A stretch of DNA of 64,000 nucleotides, taken from Branchiostoma floridae. Its lineage: Eukaryota > Chordata > Leptocardii > Amphioxiformes > Branchiostomatidae. Each line of letters starts with the position of its first letter. Within the stretch, counting starts at the first letter, position 1. Under the pieces are notes generated by a model. The model was not told the origin of the DNA, did not search any database, and saw only the letters and a list, made by a program, of their open reading frames with translations. The stretch is taken from contig NW_023365714.1 in the NCBI RefSeq assembly GCF_000003815.2, positions 544,895-608,894 on the forward strand. The letters are read 5' to 3'. This document shows, one piece after another, positions 12,101-23,034 of this stretch. The position numbers and the translations under genes are program-made.

Positions 12101-15100
12101 TTCGATGGAGCCATGCCGCATGCATGCAAGACTCCACTGGGCAGGGGTAAAACAGCTGAACTTATTCGAACCCCTGGTAGCATGGCTAAAGTTCTTACAG
12201 ACGACCTGACGCTACACCTAAAAAAAGGCTACCATCTCGCGAGTATCTTGAACAACGTTTCTTTGATTACCGGAGAACAGGACTTAGTTGATGAACATTT
12301 GTCTCTATGTGAGCAGCAACTTCAGGAAGACTTGAGAAAAGCATCTCGTCTCATAGTGGAGACCATGTTGAAAGACGACAAGCAAATGGTTGGAAGTCAG
12401 TATCCGTCTGGCAAACTTCTGGACGTAAAAAAAGAAATCTACCGATTTTCTAGCCTTGCAGTGTCTTGTTGGGCACTACTTTGCGACATTCAGCCAACTA
12501 CAATCTGGGAGACAATAGAGAAGATGCACCAGAACGGAGTCATCAGTAGTGAGAACGCGCATCACCTGATGGTGCTGGTCAGCATCTCAGCAGAACTGAG
12601 GCTGCGGACATACATGAACAACCGGGGGCAGGTGGAGAACATGTCAGCCTTATCGTCAATGTCTGTAGATGTGGATTCAAATTCAAACATTGAGGAGAAA
12701 GTACAGAAAGTGTTTTACTTATCAAAGTCAAAGCAGCTGATGAGATACTACAACACAGCAATACCATTAAAGGATTTTATCTCCCACCTTGCTGATGGTC
12801 ACTCGCCGAAAGTGTCGCCGCTTCTCTTTGACAATTCTTTAAGACTACAGGCGGATGTGTACAAAAGTTTGTGTGATTACAAGAAATCCCAAGCATTTGC
12901 AGAAATGATACTACAGGGTGATCAGTTGAAATATGGTGCCGNNNNNNNNNNNNNNNNNNNNNNNNNNNNNNNNNNNNNNNNNNNNNNNNNNNNNNNNNNN
13001 NNNNNNNNNNNNNNNNNNNNNNNNNNNNNNNNNNNNNNNNNNNNNNNNNNNNNNNNNNNNNNNNNNNNNNNNNNNNNNNNNNNNNNNNNTGCTGCACATC
13101 ATAACATTTCTAAATCACTCAATGGTTTGGGTAACGCTTGGCTGGGACTTATACAGTACAAAAAGCGGGCAATGTGTTATGAAGAGGCACTACAAATAGT
13201 GTGGAGTACAGGACCACTTTCGGACATTGCTGCGTCACTTGACAACTTGGGTAAGGTCTATAGGGACATCGGAGATTATAGCAAGGCCGTCAGCTATCAT
13301 GAACATGCACTGCAGATGAGACGCACTATGTATGGTGAGAACACTGCAAACCTTTCTACAAGCTACTCACTTAACAACTTAGGTGCCGCCCTAAGAGATC
13401 TAAAGAAGTACAGAGAGGCCTTCAAGTTCACCGAAGAGTCTTTAAAGATGAAACAAAGTATATATGGCGTAAACACTGTGCATCCAGATATTGTCTCGTC
13501 GCTCGAAGCCTTGGGGGGTGTCTGTGGTGACCTCGGTGATCACAAAAAGGCTATCAGCTATCATGAACAGGCACTACAGATGGTACGGAGTGTCTATGGA
13601 GAGGGCAGTTCACACCCAGCCATTGCCAGGTCCCTCAACAACTTGGGTTCAGCCTGGGTGAACCTTGGTGATATTAGAAAGGCCATCAGCTATTATGAAC
13701 AGTCACTGCAGATGTGGCGGACCATCTATAAACATAACACACCGCATTCTTATATAGCTGCATCACTAACCAACTTGGGTAACACCTGGAGTAACCTTGG
13801 TGATCACAGAAAGGCAGTCAGTTATCATGAACAGTCACTACAGATGTACCGGAGCATCCATGGTGAGGACACTCAACATCCTGACATTGTCAAGTCACTT
13901 ATGGGTTTGGGAAACACCTGGAGTAGCCTTGGTGACCACAGAAAGGCAGTCAGATATTATGATAAGTCACTTCAAATGCAAAGGAGTATTCATGCCGAGG
14001 ACACGGCACATCCTGACATCGCCTTGACACTCTTGTTGTTAGGTGCGGCTTGGACAAGTCTTGGCGAATTCAAAATGGCTATAAGATATTTTGAGGAGTT
14101 GCTCCTGATAAGGCGAAGTATCCATGGTGACAAGACCGCACATCCTGATATCGCCAAGTCACTTGAATACTTGGGCGTCACCTGGTGGAACCTTGATGAC
14201 TACAGAAAGGCCGTAAGCTATTATGAACAGTCGCTGCAGATGAGACGTTGTATCCATGGAGAGAACACTTCACACCCTGACATTGCCCGGCTACTTCTCA
14301 ACTTGGGTGCTATCCAGAGTGACCTTGGTGATCACAGAAAGGTCATCAGCTATTGTGAACAGTCACTGAAAATACAACGCTGTATCCTCGGTAAAACCAT
14401 TGCACACCCCGATATTGCTAAATTACTTCACATGTTGGGTACCGCCTGTTTGTATCTTGGTGATTACAGAAAAGCCATTAGTTACCATGAAGATGCAATA
14501 TCAATGCAACGGGATATCTATGGTGAGAACATCACAAGTCGAGAGATTGCTTCGTCCCTTTCGTACATGGGTACCTCCTGGTTGACACTTGGTGAACACA
14601 GAAAGGCCGTAAGCTACTGCGAGCAGTCATTAGATATGCATCGAAGTATATATGTCAGAAAACTGCACATCCAGAGATGCCTCGTCCCTCAACAACTTGG
14701 GCAACGCCTGGTTGGCCCTTAAAGTTTACAGAAAGGCCGTGGACTACCATCAGCAGGCACTTCAGATGTGGCAAACTATCTATGGTGATGGCACTGCACA
14801 TCCTCATATTTCGATGTCACTTCTCAACTTGGGTGCCTCCTGGAGTTTTCTTGATAACCACAGAAAGGCCATCAGCTTTTATGAACAAATTCTACAGATG
14901 AAGCGGAGTAGCCATTTTGACATTGCCCTAGCACTTGGCAACATGGGTAACTCCTGGAGTCACCTTGGTGATGACAATAAAGCCATCAGCTGTTATGAAC
15001 AGAGGCTACAGATAATGCGTAGTCTTCATGGAGAAAACACGGCACATCCTGACATCGCCAGTCTACTTCACACACTTGGTGTCACATGGAGGAAGCTTGG

Positions 15101-16457
15101 TGAGCGCAGAAAGGCCGCCAGCTATCTTGAACAGTCATTAAAGATGAATCGTACACTTTATGGTGAGAGCGCTGCACGCCCTGACATTGCCAAATCACTT
15201 AACACCTTGGGTAACATTTGGAGTGATCTTGGTGATCACAGAAAGGCCATCAGCTGTTGTGAACAGATGCTACAGATGATGCGTAGTCTTTGTGGAGAAA
15301 ACACGGCACATCCTGACATTGTCGAGTTACTGGACAAACTTGGTGCCTACTGGAGGGAGCTCGGTGATCACAGAAAAGCCCTCAGCTACTTTGAACAGTC
15401 ACTAGATATGAAGCAGAGTATCCATGGTAAGGACACTGCGCATCCTGATATTGCCGATTCACTGAACAGCTTGGGTGCCACATGGAGGAACCTAGGTGAT
15501 CACAGAAAATCCATTGGTTATTACGATCAGTCCCTCCAAATGGATAAGCGCATCTATGGGAATAACACCGCACATCATAACATTGCTGAGTCACTACATG
15601 ATTTGGGCATCACCTGGGGCATGGATGGTGATCACAGAAAGGCCATCAACTACTATGAACAGGCACTACAGATGAAGCGGAGCATCCATGGTGAAAACAC
15701 TGCACATCCTCACATCGCCCTGACAATCAACAACCTAGGTATCACCTGGGGTAACCTAGGCGATCACAAGAAGGCTGTCAGCTATCACGAACAGACACTT
15801 CACATGCGACAGAGTTTCTATGGCGAGGGTGCTGAACATCCCGACATTGCCAAGTCGCTAAACAATTTGGGTTGCGTCTGGAGTGACCTTGGCGACCACA
15901 AAAAGGCGCTTAGCTATCACGAGCAGTCTCTACAGATGAGGCGGAGTATCTATGGTGAGAACACTGCACACCGCCTCATCGCCGGCTCACTTGACAATCT
16001 AGGTCTCACCTGGAAGGAGCTTGGTGATTGCAGAAAGGCCATCCGCTATCACGAACAGGCACTGCAGATGAAACAAAGTATCTGTGGTGAAGGCAACTCA
16101 CATTTGGACATGGCAGCTTCGCTTGTCCCGTTAGGCAACGCTTGGAGTGCCATCGGTGATCACAGGAAAGCTACTAGCTACTACGAACAGTCACTGCAGA
16201 TGATGCGGGTTCTTTATGGCGAGGGCACCGCTCATCCTGTTATTGCTAAGTTACTTTGTAACTTGGGAGACGCCTGGAGTAACCTTGGAGATGACGAAAA
16301 GGCTGAGAGTTATTTTGATCAGGCCACACAGATGAATCAGCTGATTCAAGGAACGCACCCAGAAAATGTCGCGACTTCTGCCTACTCTATAGAAATATTA
16401 GATGATCACCAATCGTACGTTACCCAGCAGTCGACGTCAAACAGCAATGAATGCTAG
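8420..16457 (+). CDS. TPR1: GlnD-like nucleotidyltransferase plus TPR array protein (gene span)
   Basis: Five coding exons are proposed: 8420-9112, 9300-9412, 9561-9614, 10522-10628 and 11226-16457. Junction phases agree throughout. Order of parts: two N-terminal helical repeats, a basic linker, one TPR-like exon, a nucleotidyltransferase domain (catalytic D-L-E near 11894-11902), a helical spacer, then about 27 TPRs of 42 residues. Two gaps (129 and 148 N) lie inside the last exon. The reading frame breaks at about 14650-14690, where two single bases are missing relative to the repeat consensus, so the gene is either mis-called there or a recent pseudogene. Substrate and role are unknown. 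The closest annotated relatives I know of are metazoan proteins labelled nephrocystin-3-like, kinesin-light-chain-like or PII-uridylyltransferase-domain proteins. Confidence 0.8.
9300..9412 (+). CDS. TPR1 exon 2, linker
   Basis: Phase 0 after an acceptor ending AAAAG, donor AG/GTGAGT. It encodes a basic, low-complexity linker starting [12 protein letters not shown], alignable with the linker exons of TPR3 (34993-35093) and TPR4 (60305-60408). Confidence 0.65.
9561..9614 (+). CDS. TPR1 exon 3, 54-bp microexon
   Basis: Acceptor ATTACAG and donor AAAG/GTACGT. It encodes [17 protein letters not shown] in the phase needed by its neighbours. No counterpart was found in TPR3 or TPR4, so it may be specific to TPR1. 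Confidence 0.6.
10522..10628 (+). CDS. TPR1 exon 4, TPR-like
   Basis: Acceptor TTTTTCAG, donor GAAA/GTAAGC. It encodes [19 protein letters not shown] followed by [13 protein letters not shown], a helix-turn-helix like a TPR. TPR3 (35414-35514) and TPR4 (60527-60633) have the same exon. Confidence 0.8.
11226..16457 (+). CDS. TPR1 exon 5, nucleotidyltransferase and TPR array
   Basis: The acceptor is CACTCAG. After a 129-N gap the frame resumes at [17 protein letters not shown]. The nucleotidyltransferase contains [12 protein letters not shown] and SDLEFAIL (Pol-beta signature: glycine-serine helix then D-x-E), and [17 protein letters not shown] conserved spacer includes [20 protein letters not shown]. 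From about 12880 the TPR array runs to the end, typical unit [17 protein letters not shown] followed by [13 protein letters not shown]. The C-terminal tail after the last TPR is short and polar, ending NSNEC. The frame changes once between 14650 and 14690. Confidence 0.8.
11290..11418. other. Assembly gap, 129 N
   Basis: An N-run whose length keeps the reading frame. By comparison with TPR3 (35690-35745) it should hold the segment around YKLGDVYLK. Confidence 0.95.
12880..16350 (+). repeat. 126-bp coding tandem repeat in TPR1, about 27 units
   Basis: Units of 126 bp (42 residues) are recognisable by CTTGGTGATCACAGAAAGGC and GAACAGTCACTACAGATG. Many units share long stretches at DNA level, not only protein level, which suggests recent unit turnover. 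Confidence 0.85.
12942..13089. other. Assembly gap, 148 N
   Basis: It lies at the start of the TPR array. The frame is the same on both sides, so the size estimate is probably good. Confidence 0.95.
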
Positions 16458-16546
16458 CTTGACTAAAGACGTCGTGCAACATTCTGTTTGAAGCTTTATT
16501 ACCATTGTGGGAGAGGTTCAACATGTCCACAACTGGCGCCAGTAAT
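16458..16546 (+). other. 3' flank of TPR1
   Basis: Short 3' untranslated candidate. No AATAAA is seen before the next repeat element. Confidence 0.4.
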
Positions 16547-17117
16547 AGGGCCTTCACACTGAAACCGAATTAGCTCGAATCAATCAGAACCAGCCGGAAT
16601 GAAGTATTTGCAAAATTCATGCCACATTCGGGTGGGAATTCCAAATGGACCTTATATCTCCTTCACACGAGAAGGAATGAGCCAAAATATCAGAGTCGGA
16701 ATGAAAATTCTTTTCTATTCCTGGGAATTCGTAGTGCATTCTAGAAATTCTCACTGCATTCCAGATATTCTTTTGGCCACATTCTGGCAGGATTCGAAGT
16801 GGCTTGCCGTTTCGGTTTTCCATCGAATGAGATAAGAATGTTTCGAATAATGTTGGGATGCCGTAGAATGCGGTCATACTGCAGTTAGAATAGATAAAAT
16901 TTACTTTTGGTTTGCCGTTCGATATTTCTCCACTTCAAATGCACCTCGAAAGATTTTAGCATATCAAAAAGTTTCGGGCCAGCCAAAAGAACGGGTACAA
17001 ATATCTAGAATGCAGTGAGAGTACGCTACGAATTCGCTATGAATTCCCAGGAATAGAAAAGAATTTTCATTCTGACGGCATTCCGGCTCATTCTTGCTCT
17101 CGTGTGAAGGGGCCTTA
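16547..17117. mobile_element. Large foldback element
   Basis: Arms of about 130 bp (16648-16780 and 16978-17117) are inverted copies, sharing AATGAAAATTCTTTTCTATTCC and GGGAATTC blocks. The outer ends read GGCCTTCACAC and GTGTGAAGGGGCC. It has no coding capacity, and the exact left end is uncertain. Confidence 0.65.
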
Positions 17118-18264
17118 AGCTGGGACCAATTATCTACTCTCCAAGCAGAGGTTAGGCTTGCTACACTGCCTTGGTTTAATACTGCCTAGCGCACCTAGTG
17201 AAACAGTAAGCAACTGCGTAGGCATCAATGAAAAAGGTATGAAGGAAATTTTAATTCCTGAGTAAGAGGGTATGAGACACCTTAGCTCACGTCCTATGGA
17301 CTGTATTGTGCTTCGTTTGGAAGATTGGTCAGAACATGTTATTGGTTATTATAAAATGGATATTATATGGTTCATCGTTATCGGCATCGCTGCTTTCCAG
17401 CAGACGCCAGCCGCCGTTGCTTTACTTTGTAATTAAAGACCAACCCCGTACTATAAAACCACCCAATAAATTCGGCTAACGTAAACTCTACTAGAGCTCT
17501 CAGTCTTCTGTTGACTGTGGTGGAGTTCACATCGGGGAAGGCTGGCTGAGACTGCTGACCAACACAAGTTTATTTTCCATTCAATTTTGATATTAGCATA
17601 CTACATAAGGTATTGACGTATGATTATACATAAAGCTTTACCTAACCCAGAAAATAAAGCAATGAAAATGCTGGCTTGTCTTACTCTGGTACTCTGAGAT
17701 ATAACTGACAGTTACAATTGTACAGTCTACATAGCCCCTGTTGGTACACTTGCAAATAGACACCACATAATTAGCCATATTAGACACATAAATATCAGAG
17801 CTAATTCAGTTATAAGGAAGATTTTCAAGTTGCAATTATGTGTTGTAGATACAAAAAGACATTTTGATACAAAGTTGGCAAAGCAGAGTTGAAAGTTTCA
17901 ATTTGAACACAAGGTTGGTTTCCCAATATTTGAAAGTCACTGTTATTAGGACCTCGATTATGTAACTTTGTTACAAATATCTGGATCATTCTGCAGGGTT
18001 TGATAGTGTTTCCTTGAAAACCAGTAGAGAAAAATATTTGAATTTTTGACCAGTATTTTATGCTAATCTGTCCCTGCCTTTGTTTCCAGCGTGTAGACAG
18101 TCTGGGATGTTTATTAGTTTATGTATTTATAGGGGTCAATTCACCCCTCTAGCTGCTGGGATGGTCACAGTAGGGAGTATTTCCTTAGTGCTTTTCCCAG
18201 GGCACACCTGCATGGTCTTTAAGGAAGTCATACTAGTACTTATACACAATAGTTTTCGCTTTAG

Positions 18265-18265
<1 letters not shown>
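17118..18265. other. Intergenic; possible solo LTR at 17337-17534
   Basis: One CTCTCCAAGCAGAGG MITE end is at about 17135. The stretch 17337-17534 starts TGTTATTGG, contains a TATAAAACC-like box and AATAAA, and ends CACA, as a solo LTR might. No target duplication was found, so the LTR idea is weak. Nothing else recognised. Confidence 0.3.
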
Positions 18266-18269
<4 letters not shown>

Positions 18270-18312
<43 letters not shown>

Positions 18313-18369
18313 GTGTGTGTGTGTATGTGTATGTGTGTGTGAGTGTGTGTGTGTTTCTGTACTGTGTGT
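18270..18369 (+). repeat. (GT)n microsatellite with GTAT interruptions
   Basis: About 100 bp of GT dinucleotides, interrupted by a short GTAT run. Confidence 0.95.
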
Positions 18370-19360
18370 GTTGTAATATAATATGTAACACCTAATAGTC
18401 CATGTAATTTGTACATATTAGTAAGACCAATTCTGTACATGTCAGTCCATGGATTGTAATGGGCTTTAATTTGACGCATGTGACGTAGTCAGGAATGACC
18501 ATTATTGTAGTAAATATAGTCATTCGACTCACACGTTTGAATCTGTACATGCTTTGGATTTTCTTCATTAACATGGATTAAGCATCTTTCATTGTATGTG
18601 ATGGGTGACAATATGCATTCTAGTATGGCCAGTTCCGCGCCAATTAATTGTTACAAAAGTAAACATGGTTCATTATATTAACAGTAAGCTTATCTGCACA
18701 GTGGCTTTCATACAATGACAAATACCGCTCTGTATATTTTCTGATCATTAGTTATTATGTAATCAATAGTAAACATCAGTCACATTATGTGATTTCACAT
18801 GGCAAGGACCCAAACGTCATCCTACCAGTCTTAAGGGACTTAGTTAATCACCATATTCTCAGTTTATATCTTTGAATCTTCATTTGTTGTTTTTGCTTCA
18901 GTGCTTTGCCTACTTGTTATTTTGTGATCTTGTTTTGTAATCTTGTATTTATCTATCCATGTATTTGTATTCTTTTGCGGTGGCGGCATGAATATAAGTC
19001 ACGACTTGAGTGTGCCGTCACCATGTCTTGTAAATATATGTTGCAATAAAAATAAAAAAAGGACCCAAATACCCAAGGAAGTGACTCTGTTCATGTGTTT
19101 TATCCTTATCACAGTACACAGCGATGGTCGGGTAATTATTCTATTTCCGTTTAGTTTAGAGTATCTTTTCCTGGGGGAAATGGTTAGATATAAAAACATA
19201 ACAGATCTAGTTGTCGCGATAATCACTACAAAAATCACCATTTCTAGTGCATCCTGAAATCACTCCATGTTCTATCAGTAAGTATCTGGGTACTAATTAC
19301 AGTTCCTAGTATGATTTGCAGGAATACATATTAAGCTACACGGAGGTTATGGTAAAAACA
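18370..19360. other. Intergenic with a retroposon-like A-rich tail
   Basis: The segment ending about 19062 (GTTGCAATAAAAAT then an A-run) resembles the 3' end of a polyadenylated retroposon. No coding region was recognised. Confidence 0.3.
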
Positions 19361-19559
19361 AATACTCTGGATTGCTACATTCTTCAAAGTAGCAACACAT
19401 GTACAAAGTACACATTAAAATAGACATTATCTTAACTATCATTCACTTATACTTATAAGTCGTGTTCTGTGTCGAAATAGCTGTGAACTTTCAAAAGACT
19501 TCATGCATGATTTCAATGTACGTAAAACTAAAAATGATTTGTCATACAACTGGCAATAG

Positions 19560-20180
19560 ATTTATTTATTTCACCAAAGCAAAATTACATGTGCAGGAAG
19601 TGCCTTCCAGACTTCCTGAATTGGGTAAATTTGTTACAGACGGCAAATTACAAACAAACATACAATACAAATCATTATAAATACTTAAAGATTGCAAACA
19701 TTCGGCACAGAACAGCCATCACAAAGCTCCGCATTAGTTCACATAGACTCCACATTGAAAAAGGCCGACATAACCACATTCTTCTGGAAGAAAGAATCTG
19801 CCAATACTGTAACTTGAATAAGATAGAGGATGAGTGCCACTTTATTGTTGAATGTACTTTATACAACAACGAAAGAAACGTCCTTTTTGAAAATATACAA
19901 CTTATGTTCCCAAATTTCCGATACTTGAATACCACGGAAAAATTTATATTTCTCATGCAATTAGATAAGCCATATATTATTGATTCCATTTGTCCTTATG
20001 TTTATAACTGTTTTAAGAAGCGAGAAGAAGTTGAACTTGTACATACTTGAATGTATTAGCATATGTAGAGATGATAAGATACCTTTTTTGTCAAAATTGT
20101 ACCTTATCACTAGCGCTACGACCTGTACTTAGCTTGTTTGAGCACAAATGTACAATAAAGGTCATTCATTCATTCATTCA
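19560..20180 (+). mobile_element. 5'-truncated non-LTR retrotransposon (copy 1)
   Basis: An ORF to 20050 encodes the C-terminal end of a reverse-transcriptase polyprotein: IRHRTAITKLRISSHRLHIE, GRHNHILLEERICQYCNL, then DECHFIVECTLY, the usual C-x2-C, H-x3/4-C zinc-binding tail. The 3' end is GTACAATAAAGG followed by CATTCATTCATTC. This layout fits CR1/RTE-like LINEs; the clade is not certain. Copy 2 at 39352-40027 is clearly related. Confidence 0.75.
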
Positions 20181-20429
20181 ATTATACAGACGTTCAACAA
20201 TTAACAGGAAAACAGCAGGAGGGCCAGCAAGCCTAACCTACAATGTGTCATTATAGTCTTACTGCTGCGTGCACGAACGACCTTCTTAGCCGTTCGGTTT
20301 TGGCCTTTGGTACTAGCATCTTTCGAGAGAGAAAAAAGTACTCTCTGCTGTAGTGATGTTTGCTTGAGACTTTCAGGAATATCAACTTGTGTCATCGTGT
20401 GGAATGATGTGTTTTAAGTGTCCTGTTAA
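20181..20429. other. Intergenic, nothing recognised
   Basis: No supported coding sequence. It follows the LINE tail. Confidence 0.3.
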
Positions 20430-20556
20430 GTTTTTGGCTTGTAATGATCATCTGAAATTCAATTCTGATACAGAATGATGTGATGTGAACCAGAGAATAC
20501 TACATTGTCATTCTGTATCAGAATTGAATTTCAGATGATCATTTCAAGCCAAAAAC
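20430..20556. repeat. Long hairpin, 49-bp arms
   Basis: Arms 20430-20478 and 20508-20556 are reverse complements with one mismatch and a 29-bp spacer, starting GTTTTTGGCTTG. It may be a foldback MITE or could form a strong RNA hairpin if transcribed. Confidence 0.85.
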
Positions 20557-21099
20557 TGCAGCTATAGAAGCAGAAGGTAATAGATTGTTTTCATGTCTGA
20601 CATCATGAATGGTTTCAAATTAACCACCTTGTATATTATATAAGTGTACTATTCTCAGACTACACTGCAAAGCCTCTGCTCCATGCGCCAATGCTGTGCT
20701 GCATGTTTCCTATATCGTTTTTTTTTGCGCGACTAAAGATGATAAAACATAAACACAATGTATATACGTCCTGCAGAAAACTACTTCTAACTATAACTGC
20801 ATACAACTGTATTTTCATACCAAGCAGTCTGTTGTGTGCACCACTAGCTTTCTTCCCTGGGACACGCATGGGTAGTGAGCACCACACATACCACCAGTTT
20901 TAGTTTTGCCATCTTTACGTATACACTACGTATAACACAAGGCACCAGGAGGCGCTGGTGCAATGTCGCGTTGGACAGCCACGATACGACATACGTCATC
21001 TACAAGGAAATGTGACTTGGAGGTCAGATGCATGACGGGTGCGGTTTCGTGTCTATAAGTCATTACAGCAGCTAAACTTGACATAGACAACATTCCTCG
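20557..21099 (+). other. TPR upstream remnant with a CTCF-like motif
   Basis: Weak but ordered similarity to the 5' flanks of TPR2 and TPR4: a GCATACAACTG / TTTTCATAC block near 20800, then an ACCAGGAGGCGCTGGTG block at about 20944. It leads into the TPR fragment at 21100. Confidence 0.45.
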
Positions 21100-21215
21100 G
21101 TATAGCTTTGATGACCTTAATGGCCGTCAGCTGGTGCAAAAACAGTCCCGTCAGATGATGCAGAGAGTCTGTGGTGAGAACACTACTAGTGCGCATCCCG
21201 ATTGTAGATAAAACT
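21100..21215 (+). pseudogene. Isolated TPR unit fragment
   Basis: Contains TTTGATGACC, GGCCGTCAGC, AACAGTC, CAGATGATGCAGAGAGTCT and GGTGAGAACACTAC with GCGCATCCCGATT: one degraded 126-bp TPR unit of the TPR-gene type, with no flanking units. It is a relic of a deleted TPR gene between modules A and B. Confidence 0.7.
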
Positions 21216-21359
21216 GTAAATAGATGATCTGTTGCAAATATATTGTAACTGCCATTGGGCACATCAGTCATCGCTTTATTTCTTTTCTTATTGTATTGAA
21301 TGGAGGTTTCTGAAAACTTTCCTATCTTACCTAGGTCCTCTTGTTAGATAAACATTGGA

Positions 21360-22995
21360 ACAAGAGCAAACTTAAAGCGCTATCTAGCGACCAACAATAA
21401 TACTGCAGAAAAGTGGACATTACATGCTCAGGTCCATCGTTGATTCACAGTCAGTGTCTAGAATCAGCACATTATTTGCATACTTTTGAACAGGCTACTT
21501 CGAAGCGTGTTTATCATTTCTGTACAGACGTACTGCATATAATATGAGAAATATTTTATTTTAGATTTCCCGTGGTAAAATGCGAGCAGTAAAAATTAGA
21601 CTCAATCCGATCTAACCTTACCTCCCCGCCTGCCTCATGTAAAGGCACGTCGGGACAGGTATAACTTTCACAGCTGCATTCAAGGCCAGCAAAATGCTTC
21701 TGTTCATAGACAATTGGTACGGCCCGATCGTTTACTGGGAGCACAAAGACTTGGTCATGGATCCAGGTACGCCATTGTTACTTCATCAAAGACAATCTGC
21801 TGAATTGACTCTGCCTGAATAGTCTGTGTTTGTGTTGTGGAATTGAGGAGGTGGATCATAAAAACTACTGCGCAGTTACAGGTCTGGTTCAAGACGGCGG
21901 AAAAAGCTCACGCCAGACCAGTTGGACTTGGAGCGGGTACAATCAAAGCGTGGCGACTATCTCAGAACCACCTTTACCAGAGATGTCTCGCTAAGGTACA
22001 GAAAGGTTTGATAAACGACGGAATTTCTTGCTGCGCAGTTATAGTGTTTCGTTCATGTTGGCCGTGGGGACTAGTTCAGGACTACCGTCCCCCGGTATGA
22101 TTGGCTAAGGTACAGAATGTTACCGTTTACGGAAGTCGGTCGAGGTACAACGCACACAATCGCCGCTAAACGAGGGGTCAGTATCATGACACATGTACAA
22201 GGTAAGAAGTTTTATTTTGTTGGTGCTGTTTGAGACTTTTAGACCGTGACGTTTGCAGGTTGCAGGTATTTCTAGCAACTGATCATGATTACAGAAAACA
22301 CAGATCTTTATCATTGAAACAACAAAAGTACAGCGACTTTCGTAAGGCCTACTACAACTAAATTTTATATACCCGAACAAGCAGCTGTATGAACTGCCTA
22401 CATGAATCTCTATGAATAAGTGTCAATATATCAACATCATGAGTATCACTTACATAATTGGTTCTAAGGTCTCAACATTCTTTGATATATTCAATGCGTA
22501 CACTGTAAGGGTTATCTCCTATAGAATTTAGTTAAATTTGCCTATCGAGCACATGTCATGACAGTGAGTGACATGTACAACGTATCACGTTCTTTTGAGC
22601 AGGTGAAAAGAAATCTGTAGCTGCGCAAGTAGAAGAAACGCAAGTAAATTAGAGCCGAGATTATCTTTTTGAAAACAAGGAAGTGCGTCACACCTAGCCA
22701 GGTTACCATCATTCGCATTACTGTCTCAATATTTTCATTTGTTAATCCGTTGTTAGCAAGCGAAACGATTACTTCAGTATTTACTACCCAGGCTATGTTA
22801 TACACATGAACAACGGTCATTTGCATAATATCTTTCCTGTACTTCTGACAGCTAATAAAATCCACATCATGAAATCAGGCTGTAAAATACAGTGTCTAAA
22901 AAAAGGTTCTTAATAGAATGATATCCTTATGATATAATGGCCGGTACCTGATTTGTGTACGTCACATAATAACGAAACTACCCATAGCGACGTAG
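21360..22995 (+). promoter_or_regulatory. LRR1 upstream region with 5' tandem units
   Basis: Shares ordered blocks with 4.08-5.56 kb and, in part, with 52.95-53.8 kb: TATAACTTTCAC, TCATGGATCCAGGTACGCC, CTCTGCCTGAATAGTCTG, and repeated GTTCAAGACGGCGG-like units (21.88-22.05 kb). It probably contains the promoter and 5'UTR of LRR1, with the intron ending at the CGTACAG acceptor before 23031. From about 22300 to 22990 nothing specific is recognised. Confidence 0.5.
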
Positions 22996-23034
22996 ATGTA
23001 TTATGTCCTGTCTAATATTTGTCGTACAGGCAAA

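Noticed and set aside
13797-14027. Alternate-frame ORFs rich in [15 protein letters not shown]-type words within TPR arrays
   Set aside because: Shadows of the TPR frame. The same pattern appears in every TPR gene at +1 and on the minus strand.
17337-17534. Solo LTR
   Set aside because: TG...CA ends and a TATA-like box fit, but there is no target duplication and no second copy in the window.
18080-18376. ORFs ending in Val-Cys repeats
   Set aside because: Translation of the (GT)n microsatellite.
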